A stretch of DNA of 64,000 nucleotides from JAICYJ01 sp038212095. GTDB lineage: Bacteria > Actinomycetota > Thermoleophilia > Gaiellales > JAICJC01. The position numbers and the translations under genes were made by a program. Positions 8,100 to 16,518 of this stretch are shown here, piece after piece. How positions within the stretch are numbered: position 1 is the stretch's first letter; every line of letters begins with the position of its first letter. The notes beneath the pieces are model-generated. The model saw nothing but the letters and a program-made list of their open reading frames with translations. It had not been told where the DNA came from and did not search any database. The stretch covers positions 113,296 through 177,295 of the forward strand of contig JBBQUW010000002.1 in NCBI GenBank assembly GCA_038212095.1, given 5' to 3'.

Positions 8100-8546
8100 A
8101 TGGGCGCCGTTGAACTCGATCGCGTGATGGCGAAGGCGATGTTCTCGATCGCAGGTCAGATGGAGGAGATGATGTCCCAGAGCAGTCCAGCGGTGGCCCA
8201 CGAGTACGACCTGCGTACCGCGACGCGACATGCATTGAATGTTCTCGTCCCAGTCCATGCGGAGGCCGAAGCCAGTGTTCAGCCACCGTTCTTTCGCAGC
8301 ACCGTCGACGTCGGCGTCCCGTCTGAAGACCAGACGCAGGGCTGCGCCTGGAGCGCCTTGATCGAGCTGAAGTGGTGGTCTCCCGGTAATCAGATCGATG
8401 ATTCGATCAAAGACGTCGTGAAGTTAGCCGCCTATCGGATGATTGCGTTGCTCAGGCGGCGTACCTGGTCGCGGCCGGTTCGGAGAATACGTGGGCGGAT
8501 TCCCGGCGCAGGTACCTCGTTCCATTGTCACGGTCGCTGTGACTGA
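8100..8546 (+). CDS. Hypothetical protein, probably frameshifted near 8448
   Basis: A TATAAT box at 8087-8092 places transcription start at about the ATG at 8100, so the message is probably leaderless. The frame is coherent to about RMIAL (MGAVELDRVMAKAMF, then FFRSTVDVGVPSED and SALIELKWWSPGNQIDDSIKD). After that it becomes arginine-rich and shadow-like. Shifting one base at about 8448 restores a normal-looking tail (AQAAYLVAAGSENTWADSRR) with a stop soon after. A third frame stays open to 8658. No family recognised. Composition is less GC-rich than neighbours, suggesting transfer. Confidence 0.45.
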   Translation: MGAVELDRVMAKAMFSIAGQMEEMMSQSSPAVAHEYDLRTATRHALNVLVPVHAEAEASVQPPFFRSTVDVGVPSEDQTQGCAWSALIELKWWSPGNQIDDSIKDVVKLAAYRMIALLRRRTWSRPVRRIRGRIPGAGTSFHCHGRCD

Positions 8547-8932
8547 GGTGCCAATTCACCTCTTCGAGAGTCCACCATGGCTTCTTCGCTGCAGTCATGT
8601 CGAGGCTGGTGACGGCGAACCGCATCATTTCGAGGGTGGGTTGGCCGCGCCGTACTAGAGTTGCCAGTTACGGCTTCTGAGCCTCGGGAGTGCCGTTGAC
8701 AAGGCCACCTGCCTGCTTCTCCCAGGCGGTGACACACACGGCTTCGGTTCTGTCGCGTTTGCAGTTGGACTTGGTGGACAAAAACGGCAGTCTTTCCGCG
8801 TTCTACGCGCGCGATGGGCAAGAGCTAGACCAGCACTGCCAGGCTATACCGCCGATCCGCGTCCCCTCATTCCTCGGAGGATGTCCAGCCGGATGTCCAG
8901 ACCGCTGGAGCACCGTCCAGCCGCTGGACGTT
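8547..8932. other. Gap with a cluster of CTGGAC/GTCCAG repeats
   Basis: No convincing gene. Between 8883 and 8965 the hexamer GTCCAG or its complement, or a close variant, occurs about seven times. These include a near-perfect palindrome at 8915-8929 and another at 8936-8948, partly inside the 3' end of the following minus-strand gene. Confidence 0.5.
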
Positions 8933-9670
8933 TCACGTCCGCTGGACGCCGCGGGCCGCTGGATGACCGATCGGGGCTGGAGTACTCCGTGTCGCACCTG
9001 GCGATGGCCCGGTGCCTGTTAGGCTAGGAACGAGGCTAGGGCGGCCTATCTCGGAGTGCATGGTCGCCACGCACGAGTACCCGGGTGCCTGCTTGTTCGT
9101 GCCCGCATCCGCTGGAGCGCAGGTGATCTCGGTCGGCGTGTAGTGGCTCTTCGTCTTTGCCTCGTCCCGGGTCAGGGCGATGCGAAGTGCTTGGCGCACC
9201 TGCTCCTGTGCCGCGGCTGCCACGATGTTCGGCACACCGGGCGTGGTCATCGCTGAGACCTGGATCATCGCGCCCCACAGTTGAGAGATCTGCCAGGGGT
9301 AGTCGCATGGCCCGTAGGTGATCTCCCGGCCGTCGTTCAAGACGATGATCAGATCACCACCGTGATCACAACTGCGCGGCTGATCGAGCGGCCTTGGCAG
9401 TGGGTCAGGGCGAACCAACGCCAGCGGTTTGTCATACGCGCTCTTGGGGGAGGGCACGAACATGGAACTGGTCGGCCCTTCGGGAACGGGCTGGAGATGA
9501 ATGGACGCTATGTCGTCGTAGCCCGAGGCCAGATGCTGCGTTGACGAGGTGTTGAAGGCTCCCGACGCGCCCAGCCACATCACGCCCACGGCGAGACCGC
9601 CGACGGTGAAGCCGCTGAAGAACCTGAGCCGCGAGAGTCGATGCACCTGCCAATCAGACGTCGCGCGCAT
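8933..9670 (-). CDS. Hypothetical protein with one N-terminal membrane anchor
   Basis: About 245 residues from the ATG at 9670 (MRATSDWQVHRLSRLRFFSG). One hydrophobic segment, FTVGGLAVGVMWLG at roughly residues 20-35, is followed by a long extracytoplasmic domain with four cysteines (SCDHGG, GPCDYP, TCAPA, YSCVA) that could form disulfides, and a Pro/Thr-rich C terminus. No known family seen. It lies in a patch with repeats and a possibly decayed neighbour. Confidence 0.55.
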   Translation of the reverse strand: MRATSDWQVHRLSRLRFFSGFTVGGLAVGVMWLGASGAFNTSSTQHLASGYDDIASIHLQPVPEGPTSSMFVPSPKSAYDKPLALVRPDPLPRPLDQPRSCDHGGDLIIVLNDGREITYGPCDYPWQISQLWGAMIQVSAMTTPGVPNIVAAAAQEQVRQALRIALTRDEAKTKSHYTPTEITCAPADAGTNKQAPGYSCVATMHSEIGRPSLVPSLTGTGPSPGATRSTPAPIGHPAARGVQRT

Positions 9671-9726
9671 CGAAAGAGTTCGATGACCCGGCGCAAAGCT
9701 TTCGCTGGACGTGGCGATGCATTGAG

Positions 9727-10137
9727 CTACCGACTCTGTCGGCCGTCCGCCCACCAGTCGCGCCGGCCATCGACGTCTTCGCGCTGATCCCTGTTGGGCG
9801 CCGCGATGACAAGGAACTCAAGGCCCTCCGGCCCTGCCTCGTATCCTCGCCATGCACCGGGTGGAACGCGCAGCGCGTCCCACTCCTTGAGCGGGACGAT
9901 CTCGTCGTCGACCTTCATGCGCCCGCTCCCGCGCAGGATCACGTACACCTCTTCTTGCGTCCTGTGCGTGTGGCCGTACGGGAAGCGGTAGCCGGGCGGG
10001 ACGCGCTGGTAGCTCAGGGCGGATTGCTCGAGCTCGAGCGCCTTTGTCGCAGCGCGAAACTCCATGTCCGGCGCGCCTCCGAACATCGAACCGATGTCCT
10101 CCACGTCCTCCTTGATGTTCCTGAGCGTGAACGGCAT
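9727..10137 (-). CDS. Cupin-domain protein
   Basis: 136 residues. The double-stranded beta-helix motifs are clear: PYGHTHRTQEEVYVILRGSG (metal His, His, Glu) and a second, less conserved motif around VPPGAWRGYEAG. Such small cupins bind a divalent metal and act as isomerases, dioxygenases or ligand-binding domains; the substrate cannot be read here. It stands alone, flanked by unrelated genes on the same strand. Confidence 0.8.
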   Translation of the reverse strand: MPFTLRNIKEDVEDIGSMFGGAPDMEFRAATKALELEQSALSYQRVPPGYRFPYGHTHRTQEEVYVILRGSGRMKVDDEIVPLKEWDALRVPPGAWRGYEAGPEGLEFLVIAAPNRDQREDVDGRRDWWADGRQSR

Positions 10138-10178
10138 AGCGCAATCCTAACCTCCAACTTGGCGGCTTCGGTGCTCGG

Positions 10179-11018
10179 TCAGTGTGCGGCGAGGAACCCC
10201 GAGATGTGCCGGCGCAACTGACCCGGCTGTTCCAGCCAGGGCAGGTGGCCGCAGTCCTCGATCGGCTCCAGCGAAACGTCGCGGAGCAGGGCGGCGGTCT
10301 GTTCAGCGCTCCAGTACGGGATCGGGTCACGACGGCCGTGGACGATCAGCGCCGGTAGGGCTAGGTCGGGCAGATGCCGCTCCAGGTAGCCCGCTTTGAG
10401 GTGCGCGGTCAGCGACTCGAACGTTTCGGCGTAGCACGGCACCGAGAGCCGCAGCGGCGGCATCGGCGTCGCGTGCTCGGGATGGGCGAAGTAGGCACGC
10501 CACACCATCCGCAGCGCCTCGAGCGCCTCCTCCTCGGTTCCCTTTCCCGCCATTGCCCGCTGGTCGAGCTCCTCGGCACGATCGCGATCCGCAGGCGGCG
10601 TGCGGGCCATCATCTCCGCTTCAAACTCCGCCGCGCCGCCGTCGCCAGCGCTGCCAAGCGCGCTCACCGAGATCACGCCCAGCAGGCGGTCGGGGTGCGC
10701 GATCGCAAGGTGCATTGCCAGATGACCGCCCCACGAGTGCCCCAGCACCCAAGCACGATCCCAGCCTGCGGCGTCGAGCATCGCAACCGCGTCGGCCACA
10801 TGCTGCTCGACCGTGAAGGGGCCGGAGGTGACGCTCGGTTTGACGCCGCGCTGCGTGTATCTCACCAGCTCACAGAGGTCGGCGAGTTCGTCTTCGAGCC
10901 CCTCGGTGTAGTCGCTCAGCCCGGGGCCGCCGTGCAGAACGAGCGTCGGCGCGCCCGAGCCGGCACGGGTTCCAACAATGGTTCCACCGTCGACAGCGGC
11001 GATCACGGGAGTCTGCAT
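10179..11018 (-). CDS. Alpha/beta hydrolase (proline iminopeptidase-like)
   Basis: 279 residues from the ATG at 11018 (MQTPVIAAVDGGTIVGTRAG). Oxyanion motif HGGPG, nucleophile Ser in GHSWGGHLAM, acid Asp in HGRRDPIPYW and base His in EDCGHLPWLE make a complete triad. The HGGPG and the cap sequence resemble the S33 proline iminopeptidase group, but these also include esterases and lactonases. Monocistronic, co-directional with the cupin gene. Confidence 0.8.
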   Translation of the reverse strand: MQTPVIAAVDGGTIVGTRAGSGAPTLVLHGGPGLSDYTEGLEDELADLCELVRYTQRGVKPSVTSGPFTVEQHVADAVAMLDAAGWDRAWVLGHSWGGHLAMHLAIAHPDRLLGVISVSALGSAGDGGAAEFEAEMMARTPPADRDRAEELDQRAMAGKGTEEEALEALRMVWRAYFAHPEHATPMPPLRLSVPCYAETFESLTAHLKAGYLERHLPDLALPALIVHGRRDPIPYWSAEQTAALLRDVSLEPIEDCGHLPWLEQPGQLRRHISGFLAAH

Positions 11019-11154
11019 CCGGGCAGTATCCCACCACGCGCGCTGCTCCACGCCCCAGGGATCGGCTGTGGGTCCTTTGCACGGGTTGGGATAATGGGTC
11101 GGTGCCGACGCCGCTCACGCTCAGCAGCAACAGATCCTCGCGTTCCGCCGGCGT

Positions 11155-12120
11155 GTGGGTGCGCTCGACGAACGGCTTTCGCCGGGGCGGGAGTCGCTGC
11201 GGCAGGCCGCGTGGGCCGGCTTGCAGGACAGCATGCCGCGGGCCGCGCTGCTCTCGATCCACGCCCGGGTCGAGGAGGCCGAGCCGTCCAGCTGGGAACA
11301 CCCCTCACTGGTTCAGCTGTGGGGGCCGCGCTACCAGGTCTACGTGATCGATGCGCGCGACCTCGCCCTGTTCTCGCTGGGCAGGCTGCCGGAGGACGCG
11401 AAAGGCCGCCGCCGAGCGGAAGACCTGGCCGCTCGCCTGCACACCCACCTCGGCGGCACGCGGCTCGCCTACGGCGAAGCCGGGCGCGGGCTGGGCGTCA
11501 ACCCCAACTCGCTGCGGTACGCGGCGGCGACCGGCACCGTTCTCATCCGCTGGGCAGGTGCCCGCCAGCCGAAAGTCTGGACGGTGTCGCCGCCCGCGAT
11601 CGACCCGGCCGAGGCCCGACGCGAGCTCGCCCGCCGCTACCTCCACGTCTTCGGCCCCACCACCGCGGAGGCGTTCGCCCGCTGGGCGGGGATCTCCGCG
11701 CGTGCCGGCGCGGCCACATTCGAGTCGCTCCGCCGCTCGCAGACCGCCGTTCGCTCGCCACTCGGCGACTCATGGATCCTGACCGGCGACGAGCAGGCGT
11801 TCCGGGCTGACCCAACTCCGGCAGCGCCAGCGCGGCTGCTGCCAAGCGGCGATGCCTACTTCCTGCTCTGGGGCAGCGATCGAGAGTTGCTGGTGACGCA
11901 AGCCGATCGTCGCCGCGAGCTGTGGACCTCGCGTGTGTGGCCAGGAGCCGTGCTCGTCGACGGCGAGGTGCTGGGGACCTGGCGGCGTGCGAACGAGGCG
12001 ATGACGATCCAGCCGTGGGGACGTCTCTCGCGGGCGGCGCGCCAGGCCGTCGAGGCGGAAGCAGCGGCCCTGCCGCTCCCCGGGCTCGCCGGGCCGATCG
12101 TCGTTCGCTGGAGCTCGTAG
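11155..12120 (+). CDS. Winged-helix DNA-binding protein, AlkZ/YcaQ-like (HTH_42 family)
   Basis: 321 residues from a GTG. Sequence such as MPRAALLSIHARVEEAEP, LVQLWGPRYQVYVIDARDLALF, TTAEAFARWAGIS and PGAVLVDGEVLGTWRR fits the family containing the interstrand-crosslink glycosylase AlkZ and many uncharacterised actinobacterial members. The frame stays open upstream to 11095 and encodes family-like sequence (HAQQQQILAFRRRV) but with no ATG, GTG or TTG. So either an unusual start is used or a one-base shift near 11096 has detached an upstream ATG at 11094. Glycosylase activity is unproven. Confidence 0.7.
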   Translation: MGALDERLSPGRESLRQAAWAGLQDSMPRAALLSIHARVEEAEPSSWEHPSLVQLWGPRYQVYVIDARDLALFSLGRLPEDAKGRRRAEDLAARLHTHLGGTRLAYGEAGRGLGVNPNSLRYAAATGTVLIRWAGARQPKVWTVSPPAIDPAEARRELARRYLHVFGPTTAEAFARWAGISARAGAATFESLRRSQTAVRSPLGDSWILTGDEQAFRADPTPAAPARLLPSGDAYFLLWGSDRELLVTQADRRRELWTSRVWPGAVLVDGEVLGTWRRANEAMTIQPWGRLSRAARQAVEAEAAALPLPGLAGPIVVRWSS

Positions 12121-12331
12121 CGCTGCCGGAACGCGGATCACGCCGCGCGCCCTCCCGGTTGCGGTCGCCGCACTGAGCACAGATCGTCACAGGCCCAGTC
12201 TACGACTCCCCTGCGACCACCTTCGCGTACTCGGCGGACAAGCAGCTCACCCAGCAGCTGGTTGAGCTCCGAGAATGCCGTTGCAGGCGATCCCGGCTCG
12301 CAAATCGTCACCGGCCACTGCGTCCCGGGAG

Positions 12332-12730
12332 CTACCGTTTGGTCTTGGACGAGTTCAGCACCACCGCGGCGCGAATGAGCGCCTTCAACGCCTGCTCGTC
12401 GATCCGCTCGCCCTCGCGGAGGTCGATCGCGCGCCTGGTGTTCCCCTCCAGGCTGGAGTTGAAGAGCCCGGCGGGATCATCCAAGGAGGCCCCCTTGGCG
12501 AACGTCATCTTGACGACGCTCTTGTAGGTCTCGCCGGTGCAGATGATGCCGTCGTGCTCCCACACCGGAACCCCCCTCCACTTCCACTCCTCCACCACGT
12601 CAGGATCGGCCTGCTTGATCAGGCCGCGCAGCCGACTGAGCATCTCGCCCCGCCAGTCGCCGAGCTCCCTGATCCGCTCGTCGATCAGCTGAGAAGGAGG
12701 CGTGCGCTCCTGCGACTCGCCCGTGTCCAT
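12332..12730 (-). CDS. DUF1801 domain protein
   Basis: 132 residues from the ATG at 12730, preceded by AAGGAGA. The fold family is recognised from DWRGEMLSRLRGLIKQADPD, EEWKWRGVPVWEHDGIICTG, YKSVVKMTFAKGASL and the C-terminal LREGERIDEQALKALIRAAV. It is small and soluble and may bind iron or a ligand as in the YdhG/frataxin-like group; no reaction is established. About 200 bases with no gene precede its 3' end (12121-12331). The start faces the acetyltransferase gene on the other strand. Confidence 0.75.
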   Translation of the reverse strand: MDTGESQERTPPSQLIDERIRELGDWRGEMLSRLRGLIKQADPDVVEEWKWRGVPVWEHDGIICTGETYKSVVKMTFAKGASLDDPAGLFNSSLEGNTRRAIDLREGERIDEQALKALIRAAVVLNSSKTKR

Positions 12731-12845
12731 CCGCGTTTCTCTCCTTGTTCGCAGAGACTCCGCGCCGAGTCTACCGGCGTCGGAGCCATCGCCGACCGGT
12801 TGCTGCACACGGACGGCACCCCAGATGGCGTAGCGTGTCACCATC

Positions 12846-13793
12846 ATGGAACATCTGACCCACGCTCCTGCCGCCCGCTCCGACGCGGCGGCCGTCACCG
12901 CGATCGTCGCAGCGTGCGAGGCGTCGCTGTACGGACGCTCCGACTACGCACAGACCGATCTAGAGGACGAGTGGCTGGAGCTCGACCTGGAGCACAACAC
13001 TCGCGTCGTGCGCGACGGCGACCGCGTGGTCGGCTACGGCGCGCTCCACGAGCTGGGGGCGCTGTGGCGGGTCGAGGGGTACGTCGACCCCGCCGCCGCG
13101 GGGCGCGGCATCGGCAGGACGATCGCCGCCGGGCTCGAGGAAGAGGCGGCTGGTCGCGGCGCGCACCGCGTCCAGAACAGCGTTCTCGAGGCGGACTCCG
13201 CCGCCTGTAGCCTGCTCGAGTCGCTCGGCTACCAGGCTGTACGCGTCTTCCGCGAGCTTCGCATCGAGCTCGATACGCGCCCGTCGGCGCCCGAGTGGCC
13301 GGACGGATTGCGCGTGGATCGATTCGACCCAGACCGAGACGCCGTCGCGTTCCATGCCGCGCACCAGGAGGCGTTCGCGGATCACTGGGACTTCACTCCG
13401 CGTGACTTCGAAACGTGGTCGAACAGCCACCTCGCCGGCGAGCGCTTCGATCCCACGCTGTGGTGCGTCATCCGCGACGGCGACGAGATCGCAGCCGGCA
13501 CGATCTGCACCGGCGACACGTACGGCGGCGGCTTCATCCACGTACTCTTCACCCGCCGTCCCTGGCGCAAGCGGGGCGTGGGCGCGGCGCTCTTGTCCGA
13601 CTCATTCGGGCGGTTCTGGGCGCGCGGTGAGCACAGCATCGGCCTCAGCGTCGACGCCGCCAACGACACGGGCGCGTTCCGCCTCTACGAACGCGCCGGC
13701 ATGTCGCCGGTGCTTGGCTGGGCGCTGTACGAGAAGCGGCTCACCGACCCCCCGGGTGAGTCGACCGCCTACGTCGCGGCGTGGTACTCCTGA
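12846..13793 (+). CDS. Tandem GNAT-domain acetyltransferase
   Basis: 315 residues with two GNAT folds. The first (about 5-140) has the acyl-CoA loop VDPAAAGRGIGRTI; the second (about 155-300) has TRRPWRKRGVGAALL followed by LSVDAANDTGAFRLYERAGM. This layout is that of MshD-like and related double acetyltransferases. Whether it makes mycothiol cannot be told without the other msh genes. Its last 25 bases overlap the 3' end of the convergent cupin gene. Confidence 0.8.
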   Translation: MEHLTHAPAARSDAAAVTAIVAACEASLYGRSDYAQTDLEDEWLELDLEHNTRVVRDGDRVVGYGALHELGALWRVEGYVDPAAAGRGIGRTIAAGLEEEAAGRGAHRVQNSVLEADSAACSLLESLGYQAVRVFRELRIELDTRPSAPEWPDGLRVDRFDPDRDAVAFHAAHQEAFADHWDFTPRDFETWSNSHLAGERFDPTLWCVIRDGDEIAAGTICTGDTYGGGFIHVLFTRRPWRKRGVGAALLSDSFGRFWARGEHSIGLSVDAANDTGAFRLYERAGMSPVLGWALYEKRLTDPPGESTAYVAAWYS

Positions 13794-14170
13794 TCCGTGA
13801 CGTACTCGCCCCACACAGCATTGTTGCCTTCGTCGTCAACATCCAGCATTGCGATGTGGGTCATGAAGTGGTCTGGCGAGGCGCCGTGCCAATGCTCCTC
13901 GTCCGGCTCGAAGAACACGCGGTCACCGGCACGGATGATCTCGACCGGGCCACCGCGACACTGCGCCTTGCCTACACCTTCGGTCACATAGATCGTCTGA
14001 CCGTTGGGATGCGTGTGCCAGGCGGTTCGGGCACCGGGCGTGAAATGGACGCTGCTGGCTGTGATCCGCGAGCGACCCGCCGGGGTCGCGACCGCATCGA
14101 TGAAGACCGCACCGGTGAACCACTCGCTGGGCCCGGCAACGGTATCGATACCGTTCTTGGTGACCTGCAT
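13769..14170 (-). CDS. Cupin protein (mandelonitrile-lyase / quercetinase-like small cupin)
   Basis: 133 residues from the ATG at 14170; AGAGGAG lies six bases upstream, ruling out the longer starts. Metal motif: ARTAWHTHPNGQTIYVTEG, then DRVFFEPDEEHWHGASPDHFM. This matches small Mn/Fe cupins annotated as (R)-mandelonitrile lyase-like or carboxymuconolactone-associated. It is divergent from a MarR gene with an inverted repeat between them, so MarR-controlled response to an aromatic or similar inducer is a reasonable inference. Confidence 0.8.
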   Translation of the reverse strand: MQVTKNGIDTVAGPSEWFTGAVFIDAVATPAGRSRITASSVHFTPGARTAWHTHPNGQTIYVTEGVGKAQCRGGPVEIIRAGDRVFFEPDEEHWHGASPDHFMTHIAMLDVDDEGNNAVWGEYVTDQEYHAAT

Positions 14171-14239
14171 CTCCATCTCCTCTCGTGGCATCGCGTGGCC
14201 ACCGACCATAGCCAACGAGTGATTGCACCCCAAGCAGGG

Positions 14240-14276
14240 TTCTTTCCTACCAGGTGAAAGTATGTGTTACCACCTG
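14240..14276. promoter_or_regulatory. Putative MarR operator
   Basis: Between the cupin and MarR starts: CTTTC-N9-GAAAG (14240-14258) and an inverted pair CAGGTG/CACCTG (14251-14256 and 14271-14276). Placement over the MarR start region suggests autoregulation plus control of the cupin. Confidence 0.5.
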
Positions 14277-14800
14277 AAAGGAACGTGACTCACCTGCCTG
14301 CAAGTCCCGAAACGCCCCAGCCACGTGCACTCAGTGAGAACGAGTTGCGAGTATGGCACGGCTTCCTGCGTACCCATCGCGAGGTGACGGACGAGCTCGG
14401 CCGCCGGCTGGAGCGGGCCCACGCGCTCAACCTGATCGGCTACGACGTGTTACGCACGCTTGCCGCCAATCCGTCCGGCGAACTGCGGATGACCGGGCTG
14501 GCCGATGGCGCACAGACCAGTCCAAGCGGAATGACGCGCGCCATCGCCCGGCTTGGCCGGGCCGACCTGGTGGGACGCAGCCAGGATCCGCACGACCGGC
14601 GAAGCTTCATCGTGCGGCTGACTGCGCCCGGCGCGGCCCGATTTCGGGAGGCGCAGGTGACGTACCACGCCTGCGTCCGCGAGCTGCTTGTCGGCGGGCT
14701 GACGCCCGCCGACCTCGAGCGACTGGGCGCGATCTGCAGCCGCGCGCCCACGGTGCCTAGGTCCGTCCCCTACACCAGCGTCTGGATCGCGACCTCGTAA
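14264..14800 (+). CDS. MarR-family transcriptional regulator
   Basis: 178 residues from GTG 14264 (GTG 14285, after AAGGA, is an alternative). Winged helix recognised in LNLIGYDVLRTLAAN, RMTGLADGAQTSPSGMTRAI and the wing SQDPHDRRSFIVRLTAPG. MarR proteins dimerise on palindromes and release DNA when phenolic ligands bind. The last 25 residues (after LGAICSR) do not look like a MarR C-terminal helix and run 31 bases into the convergent gene, so the natural end may have been lost by a small indel. Confidence 0.75.
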   Translation: MLPPERNVTHLPASPETPQPRALSENELRVWHGFLRTHREVTDELGRRLERAHALNLIGYDVLRTLAANPSGELRMTGLADGAQTSPSGMTRAIARLGRADLVGRSQDPHDRRSFIVRLTAPGAARFREAQVTYHACVRELLVGGLTPADLERLGAICSRAPTVPRSVPYTSVWIATS

Positions 14801-15057
14801 AACTCGACCGCAGAGCGGCTGCCCGCAGCGCCCGGGCCGGCGTTCATCACCGCATCACCGGCTCGCATCGCCTCCTCGCTGTCAAACAGCGCGATGCCGA
14901 CCATCTTGCCAGACTCGCGGTCGGCCAGCATCAGGAATTTAACGCCGGCCAGCTCGGGCATCTCGGGCATGCCGGAGGCGATGTTGCCACGCAATCTGGC
15001 GATCGCACCATCCAGGTTGGCGGGGTCGTTCTGGAACGTTGCGACGCGAGCTTACAT
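14770..15057 (-). pseudogene. Ferredoxin-fold (Dabb/ABM-like) small protein with a stop at codon 2
   Basis: A perfect GAGGAG lies five bases before an ATG at 15057, but the second codon is TAA (15052-15054). The same frame then runs on without interruption as ARVATFQNDPANLDGAIARL, giving a 96-codon protein homologous to the intact gene at 17382 (which begins MAFARVVTFDG). A TTG at 14994 could serve as a late start but would remove the first beta strand. A single base change (TAC to TAA) best explains it. Function of the family is unclear; many are small monooxygenase-like dimers. Confidence 0.7.
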
Positions 15058-15185
15058 GTGGACTCCTCGGAAGGCCGGCCGCATGGCCGGGCGGTGGGGA
15101 ATCGGGCGACCGTACACCAGTTGCCCGGCCAGCGGCCGGCAAGGCTGTTGCCTCGCTGGTCCCCGGCGGCGAGACTACGGCCGTG

Positions 15186-16514
15186 ATGCCCGAGCAGGTG
15201 CCGGAGACGCGATACGCAAAGACCTTGGATGGCGGCTACATCGCCTACAAGCTGCTCGGAACATCCGGGGCTGACGTCTCGATCGTCGGATCGATCGCCA
15301 CCAACATCGAGGTGTTCATGGGCTTCGAGCCTGCGGCCCGATCGTGGTTCGATCTGGCAGCGAGCGCCCGCGTCGCCCTGCATGACCGGCGCGGTACGGG
15401 GCTGTCCGACGACATGGGCGGCCTGCCCAACCTCGAGACACGGGCGTCAGACCTACTCGCGGTGCTGGACGCGGCCGGCCAGGGGCGGCCGACGCTGCTG
15501 GCCTCGGGCGATGGCGGGATGGTGGCGGCGCTGCTCGCAGCCACCCGGCCCGACCGGGTTGCCGGGCTGGTCTGGTTCCAGGCGGGGGCGCGATCGGTGG
15601 CGGCGCCGGACTGGCCGCACGGACGCGACCCCGACGAGGTGGAACGGCTGGCGGAAGCCGCCGAGACCGGGTGGGGCACTGCGGCATTCGTGCGGCGGAT
15701 GTACTCCACCGCGGCGATGGACGAGCCGACCGTCGAGTTCATGGCCACCATGCAGCGTCATGCCTGCGGCCCGGCGACCGCGGTCAGTTTCATCCGTCTG
15801 CTGAACGGCTACGACGTGCGCGAGATCCTGCCGACGCTTCGGCTCCCGGTGTTGGTGCTGGCGCCGAAGGGGCTCGCCGACGACTGGCTGTACCGCCAAG
15901 CGGTGGCGACGGCCGACCTGATCCCCGGGGCCGTGCTCCACACGCTGGCCGCGGACGCGTCGCGCCTCTGGCATCCATCGGTGATCGACGAGACGCGGAC
16001 GTTCTCGGGCATGCCACGCCGCCCGCCGGCGCTCGACACGGTGCTGGCAACCGTGCTGTTCTCGGACATCGTCGGCTCGACAGAGCATCAGGCGCGGCTC
16101 GGCGATCGTGCCTGGAAGGAGCTGGTGGAACAGCACCACACCACGGTGCGGGAGGCGCTCGGTGCCTGGCGCGGCGTCGAGATCGATACCGCCGGCGATG
16201 GATTCTTCGCGAGCTTCGACGGCCCGGCAAGATGCATCCACTGTGCGCTGGAGATCACGCAGCGGGTGCGCGCGCTGGGCATCGAGACGCGAGCCGGCAT
16301 CCACACCGGTGAGTGCGAGCTGATCGACGGCAAGATCGGCGGCCTCAGCGTCAGCATCGGCGCGCGGGTCGCCGCCGCCGCAAACGGCTCAGAGGTGCTG
16401 GTGTCCCAGACGGTCAGGGATCTCGTCGCCGGATCGGGCCTGACGTTCCACGACCGCGGCCAGCACGAGCTGAAAGGCGTACCAGAGCGCTGGCGTCTGT
16501 ACGCGGTCAGCTAG
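15186..16514 (+). CDS. Alpha/beta-hydrolase-like domain fused to class III adenylate/guanylate cyclase
   Basis: 442 residues. Residues about 1-265 form an alpha/beta-hydrolase fold (ALHDRRGTGLSDDMG before the nucleophile elbow); about 280-442 form a class III cyclase: ATVLFSDIVGSTEHQ with the first metal Asp, EIDTAGDGFFASFDGP with the second, and SIGARVAAAANGSE with the transition-state Arg. The cyclase core looks active and should make cAMP or cGMP. In the hydrolase half the elbow reads LASGDGGMVA where active relatives have G-x-S-x-G-G, so the nucleophile position is Gly. The domain is probably a ligand sensor. The start is ATG 15186; the longer frame overlaps the opposite gene. Confidence 0.88.
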   Translation: MPEQVPETRYAKTLDGGYIAYKLLGTSGADVSIVGSIATNIEVFMGFEPAARSWFDLAASARVALHDRRGTGLSDDMGGLPNLETRASDLLAVLDAAGQGRPTLLASGDGGMVAALLAATRPDRVAGLVWFQAGARSVAAPDWPHGRDPDEVERLAEAAETGWGTAAFVRRMYSTAAMDEPTVEFMATMQRHACGPATAVSFIRLLNGYDVREILPTLRLPVLVLAPKGLADDWLYRQAVATADLIPGAVLHTLAADASRLWHPSVIDETRTFSGMPRRPPALDTVLATVLFSDIVGSTEHQARLGDRAWKELVEQHHTTVREALGAWRGVEIDTAGDGFFASFDGPARCIHCALEITQRVRALGIETRAGIHTGECELIDGKIGGLSVSIGARVAAAANGSEVLVSQTVRDLVAGSGLTFHDRGQHELKGVPERWRLYAVS

Positions 16515-16518
16515 CGGC

